From: Agromyces sp. SYSU T00194
Lineage (GTDB): Bacteria; Actinomycetota; Actinomycetes; Actinomycetales; Microbacteriaceae
Length of the DNA stretch: 64,000 nt
Assembly: GCF_040496035.1 (NCBI RefSeq)
Contig: NZ_JBEPJZ010000002.1
Location: 682,001-746,000, forward strand
Reading direction: 5' to 3'
In this document: positions 11,022 to 19,435 of the stretch, one piece after another
Numbering within the stretch: the stretch's first letter is position 1
Layout of the letters: the number at the start of each line of letters is the position of its first letter
Position numbers and translations under genes: made by a program
Notes under the pieces: model-generated
What the model was told of the DNA's origin: nothing
What the model saw: the letters and a program-made list of their open reading frames with translations, nothing else
The model's database searches: none

Positions 11022-11234
11022 ATGATCCACCCAGCACGTACCCAGACGTCCATGTCGCCGTCCACCCGAGCACGGCGCCACGATCGCCGACTGCGACGCG
11101 CCATCGCGGTCGTCCCGATCGTGATCGCGCTCGCCGGATGCGACATGGTCACCGCGCAGCCCGACACGACCGCCCCGACCCCGCCCGGAGATCGGGGGAT
11201 GGGCGGAGGTTCGGTCGCCGTCAGCCTGCGCTGA
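11022..11234 (+). CDS. Small putative lipoprotein (70 aa)
   Basis: A 70-residue protein. A strongly basic n-region (TRARRHDRRLRRA) is followed by AIAVVPIVIALAGC, a typical lipobox with Cys at the end of the hydrophobic segment. Only ~30 residues remain after cleavage, rich in Thr, Pro and Gly (PDTTAPTPPGDRGMGGGS). The ATG at 11022 has GGGAG six bases upstream; the ATG at 11052 would give a shorter n-region but lacks a binding site. It is divergent from the LuxR gene and ends at a strong hairpin. Function unknown. Confidence 0.6.
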   Translation: MIHPARTQTSMSPSTRARRHDRRLRRAIAVVPIVIALAGCDMVTAQPDTTAPTPPGDRGMGGGSVAVSLR

Positions 11235-11291
11235 ACCGCACCCGCCGCCGGAACGGCCTACAGGGGTGGCTCCCCCGGCGGCGGGTGCGGT
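11235..11291. terminator. Strong hairpin between convergent genes
   Basis: ACCGCACCCGCCGCCGG (11235-11251) is matched by its exact complement CCGGCGGCGGGTGCGGT (11275-11291), giving a perfect 17-bp stem. It starts right after the lipoprotein stop and lies before the end of the convergent BCCT gene, so it probably ends transcription from both sides. There is no T-tract, as is common in actinobacteria. Confidence 0.75.
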
Positions 11292-11311
11292 GCGCCCGCG
11301 CGGAGATCTCG

Positions 11312-13285
11312 TCAGTCGCCGCCGTCATCGCGCTTCGCGCGCCGCGCGGCGCGCTCGGCGGCGCGATCCTCGCCGACGGTGAGCGATGCGTCGCCCGAGG
11401 CGGTGTGGTGCGGGTTGGGCGGCCCGGGCTTCTCGATGTGACCGGGCTCCAGCGTGCGGGTGACGTCCTCGGCGGTCACGACCTTGATGGTGCCCGTCGC
11501 GGTCTCGTACCACTCGACCAGTTCGGGATCGGTGCTGTCGAAGCCCGCACCGGCGCCCTCGTCCTCGGCGACCTCGGTCGAACCGAACACGAAGTCGTCG
11601 CCGTGCTTGGCGATGCCGAGTCGCACGCCCTGGGCGATGGCGGCCTTCGCGTATCTGCGCCGCAGCATGTACGGATCGGTTCGCAGATCCTTCGCCCACG
11701 CGATCATGATGCCGATCAGCACCACCGCGAACGGCAACGCCGTCACCACCATGATCGACTGCAGGCCAGACAGCGCCGTGTCGCCGCCCACGAGCAGCAG
11801 CGCGAGCGCGGCCGCACCGAGCAGCACGCCCCAGGTCACCGTGACCCAGGTGGAGGGTTCGGGCTTGCCGCGCTGGCTCATCGACCCCATCACGATCGCG
11901 GCCGAGTCGGCGGACGTCACGAAGAACAGCACGATCGAGATCATCGCGAGCACTGACACGATCGCCCCGAACGGCAGGTTCGAGAGCACCGCGAACAGCG
12001 CTCCGTCGGAGCCCGCCTCGCTGATGCCGAGGCCCTGCTCCTCGAAGAGCATCGCCGTGCCGCCGAGGATGGCGAACCACACGATGCAGACCGCCGACGG
12101 CACGAGGATCACGACGGTCGCGAACTGGCGCAGCGTGCGCCCGCGCGAGATCTTCGCGATGAACATGCCCACGAAGGGCGACCACGAGATCCACCACGCC
12201 CAGTAGTAGTTCTGCCACGAGGCCATGAACGACGCCGCGTCCTCGCCCTGCGCCGGGTTGCGCGTGAGCATGATCCAGAGGTCGCCGAAGAACGCCGACA
12301 TGCTCGCCGGAATGAGGTTGAGCAGGAACAGGGTCGGCCCCGCGATGAAGACGAAGATGCCGATGACGCCCGCGACCACCATGTTGACGTTCGAGAGCGC
12401 GCGGATGCCCCGCTTGATGCCGGACACCGCCGAGACCACGAACGCCGCCGTGAGCAGCGTGATGATCACGATGATCGCCCCGTTGCCGAACGGTCCAGCA
12501 CCGGTGACGACCTCGAGGCCGCTGGCGATCTGCAGGGTGCCCATGCCGAGCGTGACGCCCGTGCCGAAGAGCGTCACGATGATCGCGAAGATGTCGATGA
12601 CGCTGCCGAGCGGCCCGTCGGTCTTCTCACCGAAGATCGGGTGGAAGATCGCGGAGATGAGCGGTGCGCGCCCGCGGCGGTACGCCGCGTAGGCGATCGC
12701 CCCGCCCACGACGGCGTAGAACGCCCACGCGAGCGGGCCCCAGTGCAGGTTCGCCTGGGCGAGCGCGTCGAACATCGCCTCGCGGCTGCCCGCCTCGGAG
12801 TCGAACCCGGGCGGCACCGTGTTGAAGAACGCCAGCGGCTCGGCCGGGCCCCAGAAGAGCAGCCCGATGCCCATGCCTGCGGCGAACAGCATCGCGATCC
12901 ACGACACCGTGGAGAACTCCGGCGCCTCATCGTCGGCGCCGAGGCGGATGCCGCCGGTGCGCCCGTAGCCCACCGCCATCATGAAGCCGAAGCAGATGAT
13001 CGCGAGCGCCGAGAACAGCCATCCGAAGTTGGTCGTGACCCAGCCCAGCGATGCGGAGCCGGCCGCGCCCATGCCCTCGGGGTCGGCGAATCCCCAGATC
13101 ACGACGGCCAGCACGAGGGCACCGGCGATGCCGAAGACGATCCAATTCGTACTGAACTTGCGTGGAGTGTCCTCCACGCCGATTCCAGGGATCAGTGCCG
13201 GATGCAGGAACTCCCGCAGGATCTTCTTCGGCTTCTTCTCCGGCGGCTGGTTGCCTGGAGGGGCGGGTCGATCGGTTGTGGTCAT
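11312..13285 (-). CDS. BCCT family osmolyte transporter (glycine betaine/ectoine type)
   Basis: A 657-residue sodium-coupled transporter of the betaine/choline/carnitine family with about 12 membrane segments. The family signature is present as WWISWSPFVGMFIAKISRGR. The GMGIGLLFWGPAEP stretch matches the unwound helix of betaine carriers (GMGIG rather than the GMGMA of carnitine antiporters), so import of betaine, ectoine or proline is likely. The charged tail of about 120 residues may sense osmotic stress, as in BetP. The ATG at 13285 has GGGAG seven bases upstream. Confidence 0.92.
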   Translation of the reverse strand: MTTTDRPAPPGNQPPEKKPKKILREFLHPALIPGIGVEDTPRKFSTNWIVFGIAGALVLAVVIWGFADPEGMGAAGSASLGWVTTNFGWLFSALAIICFGFMMAVGYGRTGGIRLGADDEAPEFSTVSWIAMLFAAGMGIGLLFWGPAEPLAFFNTVPPGFDSEAGSREAMFDALAQANLHWGPLAWAFYAVVGGAIAYAAYRRGRAPLISAIFHPIFGEKTDGPLGSVIDIFAIIVTLFGTGVTLGMGTLQIASGLEVVTGAGPFGNGAIIVIITLLTAAFVVSAVSGIKRGIRALSNVNMVVAGVIGIFVFIAGPTLFLLNLIPASMSAFFGDLWIMLTRNPAQGEDAASFMASWQNYYWAWWISWSPFVGMFIAKISRGRTLRQFATVVILVPSAVCIVWFAILGGTAMLFEEQGLGISEAGSDGALFAVLSNLPFGAIVSVLAMISIVLFFVTSADSAAIVMGSMSQRGKPEPSTWVTVTWGVLLGAAALALLLVGGDTALSGLQSIMVVTALPFAVVLIGIMIAWAKDLRTDPYMLRRRYAKAAIAQGVRLGIAKHGDDFVFGSTEVAEDEGAGAGFDSTDPELVEWYETATGTIKVVTAEDVTRTLEPGHIEKPGPPNPHHTASGDASLTVGEDRAAERAARRAKRDDGGD

Positions 13286-13432
13286 CGGGAAACTCCCTGC
13301 GGCCGACTCCGCTGTCGACGGCCGACTTCCTCTTCGACGGTGGATGATCCCCACCCACCCTAGCGAGGTGCGTTTCGGCGGCCGCCGGCGCGACGGCGGC
13401 GCGGCGGGAGGAGGGTGGTGGTTCGGCCGACG

Positions 13433-14374
13433 TCAGCCTGTGCCGAATCGCACCGGCGACTGCGGCGTCGTGTCCACCTGGAGCTGGAAGAGGTCGGGCC
13501 GGGAGTAGTGGCCGGTGACGTCGAACCACACGCGCGGCAGCCGGCACTTCGCGAGGTCGAGGTCGGCGACGAGGAGGCCGCGGCCCTGGTGCATGGGGCC
13601 GGCGATCGCGGGGCCGAACGGTTCGTAGACGACCGCGTCGCCGGGGCTGATCCACTCCTCCTCGCCCTCGTCGCCCATCAGCCGGTCGCGGAACGGCAGG
13701 TCGTCGGGCAGATCGCGCAGCTGCCAGCTCGTCGAGCCGCCGAGCACGTAGGCACAGCTCTCACGCGCGATGTGCTGCAGGGTCGCGTGCCAGCCGTCCC
13801 CCTCGTCGGCGGTCGGCGCGACGTAGATCTCCGGCATCTGCGCGTACAGCGCGTACCGCGCGAGCGGCATGAGGTTCTCCCAGCACAGCAGCGCCCCCAC
13901 GCGACCGACGGCCGTCTCGACGACACGGATCGTCGAGGCATCCCCGAACCCCCAGACCATGCGCTCCGGGAACGTCGGCATGACCTTGCGGTGGTTGTTG
14001 AGGATCGTGCCGTCGGCGTCGATGATCGCCACGCTGTTGAAGATCGTGCCGCTGCGCGCGCGGTCGACCTCCTGGTGCGCCGCGACCACCACCACGCCGT
14101 GCTCCCGGGCCGCCCGCCGCACCGGTGCGAGGCCATCGGATGCCAGGTCGACGGCGTTGTCCTGCAGGCGCGCGATGAGCGCGTGCACGACGTCTTCCTC
14201 GCCCTCCGGGCGCGTGCGCTGGATCCAGACCGGGTAGCCGGGGAACCACGCCTCGGGGAAGACGACGAGGCTCGCGCCGAGGCCGGCGGCCTCCTCGATG
14301 TGCCGCACGGCGTGCTCGAGCGTGCGTTCGAGGTCGAGGAACACGGGCGGGTACTGCACGATCGCGGCCTTCAT
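13433..14374 (-). CDS. Nitrilase / carbon-nitrogen hydrolase
   Basis: A 313-residue member of the nitrilase branch of carbon-nitrogen hydrolases, converting nitriles to acids and ammonia. The triad is Glu41 (VVFPEAWFPGYP), Lys130 (NNHRKVMPT) and Cys164 (LLCWEN); CWEN is typical of true nitrilases and cyanide hydratases rather than amidases. The ATG has an extended Shine-Dalgarno (GGAGGTGATC) 4 bases upstream. It precedes the BCCT gene in the same direction, 147 bases apart, but no functional link is evident. The exact substrate cannot be predicted. Confidence 0.9.
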   Translation of the reverse strand: MKAAIVQYPPVFLDLERTLEHAVRHIEEAAGLGASLVVFPEAWFPGYPVWIQRTRPEGEEDVVHALIARLQDNAVDLASDGLAPVRRAAREHGVVVVAAHQEVDRARSGTIFNSVAIIDADGTILNNHRKVMPTFPERMVWGFGDASTIRVVETAVGRVGALLCWENLMPLARYALYAQMPEIYVAPTADEGDGWHATLQHIARESCAYVLGGSTSWQLRDLPDDLPFRDRLMGDEGEEEWISPGDAVVYEPFGPAIAGPMHQGRGLLVADLDLAKCRLPRVWFDVTGHYSRPDLFQLQVDTTPQSPVRFGTG

Positions 14375-14513
14375 GCGCGATCACCTCCGAGGGGATCGGT
14401 CGTGCGCTCGGTCGGGACGTTACTCCTCGTTCACGTCGCCCGCCGCCCCACTTCTGGGGGAACTTCACGCCGTCCCGGGCTCGCATCCGTGAGCGGGAGC
14501 CGGGACGCGCAGG

Positions 14514-15608
14514 CTACGCGGCCGCCATCGCGGGGCGCGGTGGCGCCCCGCGGAGCCGTCGTTCGACGGGCTTCTCGAGCGTGTAGTAGGCGAGCGCGGA
14601 CACTGCGATGGCTACGACGATGAACAGCGAATCCACCGCGACCCTGACCGGCAGATCGGCGGTCTGCAGCCCGGGGAACGCCGCGTGGACGAGCACCGCG
14701 AGCAACCAGTGCGTGAGGTAGAGCGCGAACGACCACTCGCCGAGCAGTCGCAGGGGCCGGCTCACGAGCAGTCCCGCCTTGCCCGAGAGGTCGGCACTCG
14801 CCGCGGTGGCGATCAGCAGCAGGATGCACGGGAGCAGCAGCGCGTCCTCGACGCCGTGGCCGAAGGCGACGCCGAGCCAGCGCTGGGCGCCGAACACGGC
14901 CACGTACGCCACGGCGACCACGGTCGCCGCCAGCCAGATCGGCTGGTCGAAGCGCCGACCGGTCGACATCCAGTGCGCAAGAACGACCCCGGCGAGGAAT
15001 CCCAGGAACCGGAAGGGTGGGAACACGTAGAGCAGGAACCGTGCCGGCTCGCCGCCGCCGACCGCGACGGTGACCGCGATGCTGACGACGATTCCGGCGA
15101 CCACGAGCGCGATCAGCAACGCGCGCGCGCCTCGTGCGCCGAGGCGGCGCACCAGCGGGATCGCGAAGGGGAACAGCAGGTAGAACAGCAACTCGCACGC
15201 GAGCGACCAGCTCGGGGCGTTCATGCCGAAGTAGATGTCCGGATCGGGCACCCACGACTGCACGAGCAACACGTTCGAGACGACCTCGACCGTGGTGAAC
15301 CCGACGCCGGCGACGAGCAGCACCGGGATGGAGACGAGGAACGTCGCGAAGTGCAGCGGATAGACCCGCGCGAATCGCTTCCGGTAGAACCGCGAGATCG
15401 GGTCACCGGGCGTGTGCGACCACGTCAGGATGAATCCGGAGAGGGCGAAGAAGAAGCCGACGCCGGCCGTCCCCATCGTCGCGAGCGGCGAGAGCACCGG
15501 GATCGGTGCGACATCTCTCGTGACGTGGTTGAGCACTACCACCAGGGCAGCGAAGAAGCGCAGCGATGTCAGGCGATGGAGGTAGACGCGCGGCGCAGGC
15601 GGGCTCAC
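14514..15608 (-). CDS. Acyltransferase family 3 membrane protein (OafA/YrhL-like)
   Basis: A 364-residue integral membrane acyltransferase, about ten helices, predicted to transfer acetyl or other acyl groups to surface polysaccharides or peptidoglycan. RLTSLRFFAALVVVLNHV carries the conserved R and H of the first helix, and GVGFFFALSGFILTWSH the family second motif. The RFYRKRFARVYPLHF segment with Arg-Tyr-Pro is also typical. The start is a GTG at 15608 without a strong binding site. No extracellular SGNH domain is attached. It stands apart from the Tad genes. Confidence 0.88.
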   Translation of the reverse strand: MSPPAPRVYLHRLTSLRFFAALVVVLNHVTRDVAPIPVLSPLATMGTAGVGFFFALSGFILTWSHTPGDPISRFYRKRFARVYPLHFATFLVSIPVLLVAGVGFTTVEVVSNVLLVQSWVPDPDIYFGMNAPSWSLACELLFYLLFPFAIPLVRRLGARGARALLIALVVAGIVVSIAVTVAVGGGEPARFLLYVFPPFRFLGFLAGVVLAHWMSTGRRFDQPIWLAATVVAVAYVAVFGAQRWLGVAFGHGVEDALLLPCILLLIATAASADLSGKAGLLVSRPLRLLGEWSFALYLTHWLLAVLVHAAFPGLQTADLPVRVAVDSLFIVVAIAVSALAYYTLEKPVERRLRGAPPRPAMAAA

Positions 15609-15700
15609 AGCGGGGAGCGTAGCGAGGAAGTGTCACGTACTCGTTTCGCGCGTCCACAAGCCCGCCCTCCCCACGCCACCCTCGGTGGCAGACCAGCCGG

Positions 15701-16153
15701 TCAGCCCGAGAACACCGAGCGGGCGACGCTCGTCACGTCGATCGGCACCTCGGCGGGCAGCCACTCCCCCAGGATCGGCGCGCGCCAGGTCGTGCCGAGG
15801 GTGACGGTCGCACTACGGCCGTCGGTGCTGGTGGCGCGCAGGACGCGCACCTCGTCACGTGCTCCGACGCTCGCCGCGAGGTGCTCGGCGACGGCCGCCG
15901 ACACGTCGTCGGGGTCGAGTTCGACCACGAGCCGGTCACCCTCGCGCCGAACGTCGGCCAGCACGAACGCCTCCGCGCCGGCGAGCGCGGCGCCGTCCGC
16001 GATCGTGAAGAGACGCTTGCGCTCGAGGTACAGCGACGTCGCCCCGATGGTCACGACGATGACCGCGAGCCCCAGCACGCAGCATCCGATCGTGAGCAGC
16101 AGCGTCGACCCCGACTCGTCACGCGCGAGGCGGTCGCGCAACACCCGCATCAT
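15701..16153 (-). CDS. TadE/TadG-like pseudopilin (Rv3654c-type)
   Basis: A 150-residue protein with an N-terminal pseudopilin segment: the charged leader RDRLARDESGS followed by a hydrophobic helix (TLLLTIGCCVLGLAVIVVTIG) and a soluble domain. It resembles the small TadE-like proteins at the end of actinobacterial Tad loci. The leader may be cut by a prepilin peptidase after the Gly of DESGS. The start codon overlaps the upstream stop by four bases (ATGA). It is the last gene of the operon. Confidence 0.72.
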   Translation of the reverse strand: MMRVLRDRLARDESGSTLLLTIGCCVLGLAVIVVTIGATSLYLERKRLFTIADGAALAGAEAFVLADVRREGDRLVVELDPDDVSAAVAEHLAASVGARDEVRVLRATSTDGRSATVTLGTTWRAPILGEWLPAEVPIDVTSVARSVFSG

Positions 16154-16611
16154 CCGGCCCCGGCGAACCGCGATACGGGCACGGTGGCGGATGCCTCGAC
16201 GGGCACGCTCGCCCGCTCCCGCATCGCCAGCACGGGCGGTACCAGCGGCAAGGTCACGTCGGCGCGTACGACGAGCGTCACGCGCGACCCGGACTCGAGG
16301 CATCCACCCTCGCAGTGCAGCGAGACGGATGCGGCGGAGCGCTCGATCCCGTAGTCGGCCAGCGCGACCGCGACGGCGCGCTCGACCGCATCACGGCCCG
16401 CTGCGTCATCGGGCGCGAGCGAGTACACGCGCGCCGCATGCCGGGCAGCACCCTCGGTGGCGAGCACCCCAGCCTGCACCGCACCGACCGCAAGCACGAG
16501 GTACACGAGCGGCACCAGCAGGATGAGTCCGACCGTGACGAACTCGAGCGACGCCGACCCCGTCTCGTCGCCGAGCAGGTCGGGCCTCCGAGGGCGGCCG
16601 GCACCGGTCAT
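16150..16611 (-). CDS. TadE-like minor pilin
   Basis: A 153-residue TadE family protein. DETGSASLEFVTVGLILLVPLVYLVL shows, read in two parts, the prepilin-like motif: Gly before a hydrophobic helix (GSASLEF) with Glu at position +5 from the cleavage site. The soluble part has two cysteines (HCEGGC) that probably form a disulfide outside the membrane. It overlaps both neighbours by four bases, so it is translated with the tad operon. Confidence 0.78.
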   Translation of the reverse strand: MTGAGRPRRPDLLGDETGSASLEFVTVGLILLVPLVYLVLAVGAVQAGVLATEGAARHAARVYSLAPDDAAGRDAVERAVAVALADYGIERSAASVSLHCEGGCLESGSRVTLVVRADVTLPLVPPVLAMRERASVPVEASATVPVSRFAGAG

Positions 16612-17009
16612 CCGTACGCCTCCACCACCGCGTGCCCGCGCACGTCGAGCGCGGCCTCCAGCCCGATGAGGCCCACGAGGGGCAAGGTCGCCCGCACGCG
16701 CACCTCGACCACCTCCGACCCGCCCGCCGCCGAGAGCGATGCCGTGACGTCCCGCGCGTAGCCCTCGGACACCGCCGCGCCGATCAACTCGCGCGTGCGC
16801 AGCACCCCATCGGCGGCACCGTTGCCCGCGAGCGCCGCGTATCGCGCCCCCTCGGCAGCCGCGTCGAGCACGGTGTTGCGCACGTGCAGCGCGAGCGCGA
16901 GCTGCACCACGGCGAGCGCCAGCCCCACGAGCAGCACCGTGACGAGCATCGACTCGACGAGCGCCGAACCCCGCTCGTCGGCGAGCCGACCGAGCCGAAG
17001 CGGTATCAG
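16608..17009 (-). CDS. TadE-like minor pilin with unusual start
   Basis: A 133-residue TadE-type protein: LADERGSALVESMLVTVLLVG has the GSALVE motif with the conserved Glu at +5 and a 20-residue helix. No ATG or GTG lies where the protein must begin: the first downstream ATG falls inside the motif and would destroy it. The best candidate is CTG at 17009-17007, which overlaps the TGA of the preceding gene by two bases, consistent with reinitiation by terminating ribosomes. The start remains uncertain. Confidence 0.7.
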   Translation of the reverse strand: MIPLRLGRLADERGSALVESMLVTVLLVGLALAVVQLALALHVRNTVLDAAAEGARYAALAGNGAADGVLRTRELIGAAVSEGYARDVTASLSAAGGSEVVEVRVRATLPLVGLIGLEAALDVRGHAVVEAYG

Positions 17010-17200
17010 AAGCCCATCACGCGGTCGATCGCCGCGTCGAACACCCCGCCGAGCGCCGGCCCTGCGAGTCCCCAGAGCACGATGACGAGCCCCGCGGTCA
17101 TGAGCGTGATCAGCACCCACCCCGGCACGTCGCCCCGCTCCTCGTCGATCGTCCGTCGCAGCGCCTCGCGCATCCGTTCCGTCCTCTCCCGCCGCGGCAT
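17006..17200 (-). CDS. Small Flp-like pilin or TadF-type membrane protein
   Basis: A 64-residue protein (55 residues if the ATG at 17173 is used) with one hydrophobic helix, WVLITLMTAGLVIVLWGLAG, after a charged stretch EERGDVPG. Size, position between tadC and the tadE genes, and the charged-Gly-hydrophobic layout suggest a pilin-like subunit. The usual Flp Glu at +5 is not obvious, so assignment as the major pilin is tentative. GGGAG lies ten bases before the ATG at 17200. Confidence 0.62.
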   Translation of the reverse strand: MPRRERTERMREALRRTIDEERGDVPGWVLITLMTAGLVIVLWGLAGPALGGVFDAAIDRVMGF

Positions 17201-17253
17201 CCGCCGTCGGCTCCCATCGGGTCACGTGTCTCGTCGTTCCACCCGCGCACACC

Positions 17254-18183
17254 TCAGAACCCCGCCTGCAGCACCATCAGGCCCGGATAGACGGCGAACG
17301 CCACGGTCACGGGCAGGATGAGGAACACCAGCGGCACGAGCATGGCGATCTCCTTGCGGCCGGCCAGCTCGATGAGGGCGCGGGAAGCCTCACCGCGCAC
17401 GTCGCCTGCAAGGGCGCGCAGGACCTCGACCGTGGGCGCGCCGCGTTCGATCGCGGCGACGATCTGCGCGATGCACCGGTCGAGGGCGGGGTCGCCCAGC
17501 GCGACGCCGAGGTCGCGAAGTGCACGGGCGAGCGGTACGCCGGTGTGCACGGATGCCACCACCCCCGCGAACTCCCCCGGCAGCACCCCCGCCCCCAGGC
17601 GGGAGACGCGCGTCAGGGCATCGAGCATCGACTCCCCCGCGGTGATGCTCAGCGTGAGGAACTCGAGCACCGTCGGCAGTTCGCTCGCCAGTCGCCGCAT
17701 GCGTCGGCGCGCCCGCCACTGCAGCACCTGCTCCGGCCCGAGCGCGCCGGCCGCGGCGGCGACCAGCGGGAGCACGATGCGCGCGACGGGCGGCAGGGTC
17801 GCGAGTCCCGGAGCGAGCAGCACAGCGACCGTCGCCATCAGGGCGGCTCCGACGGCGGCGGTGACCTGATGCATCCGGAACCGCCGCACGGCGAGGTCGA
17901 GACCCGCGCGGCGGATGCGTCGAGCCACCTGGGCGTCGTCGCCGAGGACCGCGCCGACCGCTCGCGCGGCCGACTCCAGCCAAGGCCCCACGAGGTCGCC
18001 GAGCACGGGGAGCGGATCGCTGCGATCACGGTGGACGATGGCGTGCGCAGCCGGCGAGACGTCGAGCACGTAGGGCGCGACCCGGTGGATCGCGCGCGGC
18101 CGACGCCAGCTCGGCAGGACGGATAGCAGGGACCAGACGCCGAGCCCGAAGGCGGCACCCAGCGCGATCGCGGCCGTGGTCAC
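17254..18183 (-). CDS. tadC: Tad pilus inner-membrane platform protein TadC
   Basis: A 309-residue protein with the type II secretion F (GspF) domain: LPTVLEFLTLSITAGESMLDAL near residues 160-180 and SRALIELAGRKEIAMLVPLVFLILP at the end, where the last helices lie. Two membrane segments precede the domain. It forms, with TadB, the platform on which the TadA ATPase acts. The GTG at 18183 overlaps the tadB stop by four bases, which fixes the start; the longer in-frame extension upstream lies inside tadB. Confidence 0.88.
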   Translation of the reverse strand: MTTAAIALGAAFGLGVWSLLSVLPSWRRPRAIHRVAPYVLDVSPAAHAIVHRDRSDPLPVLGDLVGPWLESAARAVGAVLGDDAQVARRIRRAGLDLAVRRFRMHQVTAAVGAALMATVAVLLAPGLATLPPVARIVLPLVAAAAGALGPEQVLQWRARRRMRRLASELPTVLEFLTLSITAGESMLDALTRVSRLGAGVLPGEFAGVVASVHTGVPLARALRDLGVALGDPALDRCIAQIVAAIERGAPTVEVLRALAGDVRGEASRALIELAGRKEIAMLVPLVFLILPVTVAFAVYPGLMVLQAGF

Positions 18184-19055
18184 GCGAACCACCGCCCGTC
18201 CTCGGGCAGACGGCCGAGACCCAGCATCAGTCGGTAGGCGACCACGCTGACCCCGAGCCCCACGACGATCAGCACGACGCCGGCGGGCGTGTTGTAGGCC
18301 GAGATGGCCTCGGGACGAGTCGACAGGATCAGCAGGAGCACCCACGGCGCGCACACGCCCAGCCGGGCGGCGTTGCGCACCCAGCCCTGCCGCGCCGCCA
18401 CCTCGCCACGCAGCGCCGCGTCCTCACGGAGGTAGGCGGAGAGCGCCCGGAGAGTGGGCGTCAGCTCCGTGCCGCCGACCTCCCTGGCCATGCGCAGCGT
18501 CTCGATGATGCGATCGGCGGTCGGGTCGGCGAGCGCGGCCTTGAGCCGATCGAGCGATGCCGAGAAGTTGGCGGTCTCGCGCCAGTCGCGGCGGAAGGCC
18601 GCGAAGGCGGCCCGGAGCGGCGCCGGCCCCACCTCGTCGAGTGCGGCGACCGCATCGGGCAGCGCCATGCCCGCGCGCACCCCCGAGACGAGGTGGTCGA
18701 CCAGGTCGGGCCAGGCCGCGCGGTGCGCGGCCCGCCGCGTCGCGAGGCGCTGTCGTACGACGAGCCAGGGCGCGGTGAGCGCGGCGAGGCCGATCGCGAT
18801 CGTCAGCGCGACCACGCCCGAGAGCGCGTGCGCGATCGCACCGGCGATCACCGCGAGCACCAGTGAGACCACCGCGAACAGGCCCGGCGAGACCCCGTGC
18901 AGTCCCGCGGCGGCGAGCATCGCGCGGATGCCGGCGGTCCCGGGATCCGCCCGCGCTCCGCGTCGTCCCGTCGTCCGCGGCCAGAGCCACGGCGCGGCGC
19001 AGAGCATCAGCCCGATGCCGAGCGACGCCCCCAGGGCGGCCGCAGCCGCCGTCAC
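18180..19055 (-). CDS. tadB: Tad pilus inner-membrane platform protein TadB
   Basis: A 291-residue GspF-domain protein. WPDLVDHLVSGVRAGMALPDAV marks the domain start and RNAARLGVCAPWVLLLIL the C-terminal helices; three or four membrane segments are predicted. Start GTG at 19055 overlaps the tadA stop by four bases, so tadA, tadB and tadC were one coupled unit. Because tadA is now interrupted by an element about 0.4 kb upstream, transcription and coupling from the tadA promoter to this gene are probably broken while the element is inserted. Confidence 0.88.
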   Translation of the reverse strand: MTAAAAALGASLGIGLMLCAAPWLWPRTTGRRGARADPGTAGIRAMLAAAGLHGVSPGLFAVVSLVLAVIAGAIAHALSGVVALTIAIGLAALTAPWLVVRQRLATRRAAHRAAWPDLVDHLVSGVRAGMALPDAVAALDEVGPAPLRAAFAAFRRDWRETANFSASLDRLKAALADPTADRIIETLRMAREVGGTELTPTLRALSAYLREDAALRGEVAARQGWVRNAARLGVCAPWVLLLILSTRPEAISAYNTPAGVVLIVVGLGVSVVAYRLMLGLGRLPEDGRWFA

Positions 19056-19423
19056 GCGGCGTCCCGCAGCAGTGTCTCGACGTCGATGCCGGCCGTCGCG
19101 AACTTCCGGGTGCTCGGCACCGACGTCGACACGGCCCGCAGCACACCGTCGGTGCGGGAGAACACCGGATGGGTCCCGAGGCGCATCCCCGCGGCATCCG
19201 TCTCGCTCCCCGTCCGTCGCGGCACGGAGATCTCGTCGACCTGCCGCGCCCCTTCCGCGGTGAGCGACGTGTGCACGACGAGGTCGACGCTCGTCATGAC
19301 GGTCGGCACGACGAACGCCGCGTCGATGTTGCGCCCCGCGAGCAGCGGCAGGGTGCAGAGCTTCAGGAGCGCGTCGGCCGCACTGTTCGCGTGGATCGTG
19401 CACATGCCCGGGATTCCGGAGTT
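19052..19423 (-). pseudogene. tadA: tadA 3' fragment (C-terminal 123 codons), cut off by an integrated element
   Basis: The frame reads NSGIPGMCTIHANSAADALLKL from the junction, i.e. the CTIHANS His-box of TadA/CpaF secretion ATPases, then the C-terminal domain to the stop at 19052. The matching N-terminal part is at 25323-26231 on the same strand. Joining the two at the shared core (AAC TCC GGN ATN CCG) gives one frame of ~414 codons with no gap. The fragment itself has no start codon or promoter; the plus-strand recombinase gene begins 13 bases beyond the core. Confidence 0.9.
19408..19423. repeat. Attachment core at the left end
   Basis: CCGGGATTCCGGAGTT. It is identical to the right core at 14 of 16 positions, with 8 uninterrupted identical bases CCGGAGTT. 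On the minus strand it still encodes N-S-G-I-P-G of TadA. Host sequence lies to its left and element sequence to its right. Confidence 0.85.
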
Positions 19424-19435
19424 ACTATCAAGCGC
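19423..19435 (+). promoter_or_regulatory. -10 hexamer TACTAT, seven bases before the recombinase ATG
   Basis: TACTAT (19423-19428) is followed by seven bases and then ATG, the spacing of leaderless actinobacterial genes. In the integrated state the position 17 bp upstream is host sequence (GCACAT), not a -35. In the excised circle the right end would supply TTGTAA (25335-25340) exactly 17 bp upstream. Confidence 0.6.

Noticed and set aside
17006..17200. DUF4244-type pilin annotation
   Set aside because: Size and place fit, but the TAEYA-type motif of that family is absent, so only a Flp-like label is given.
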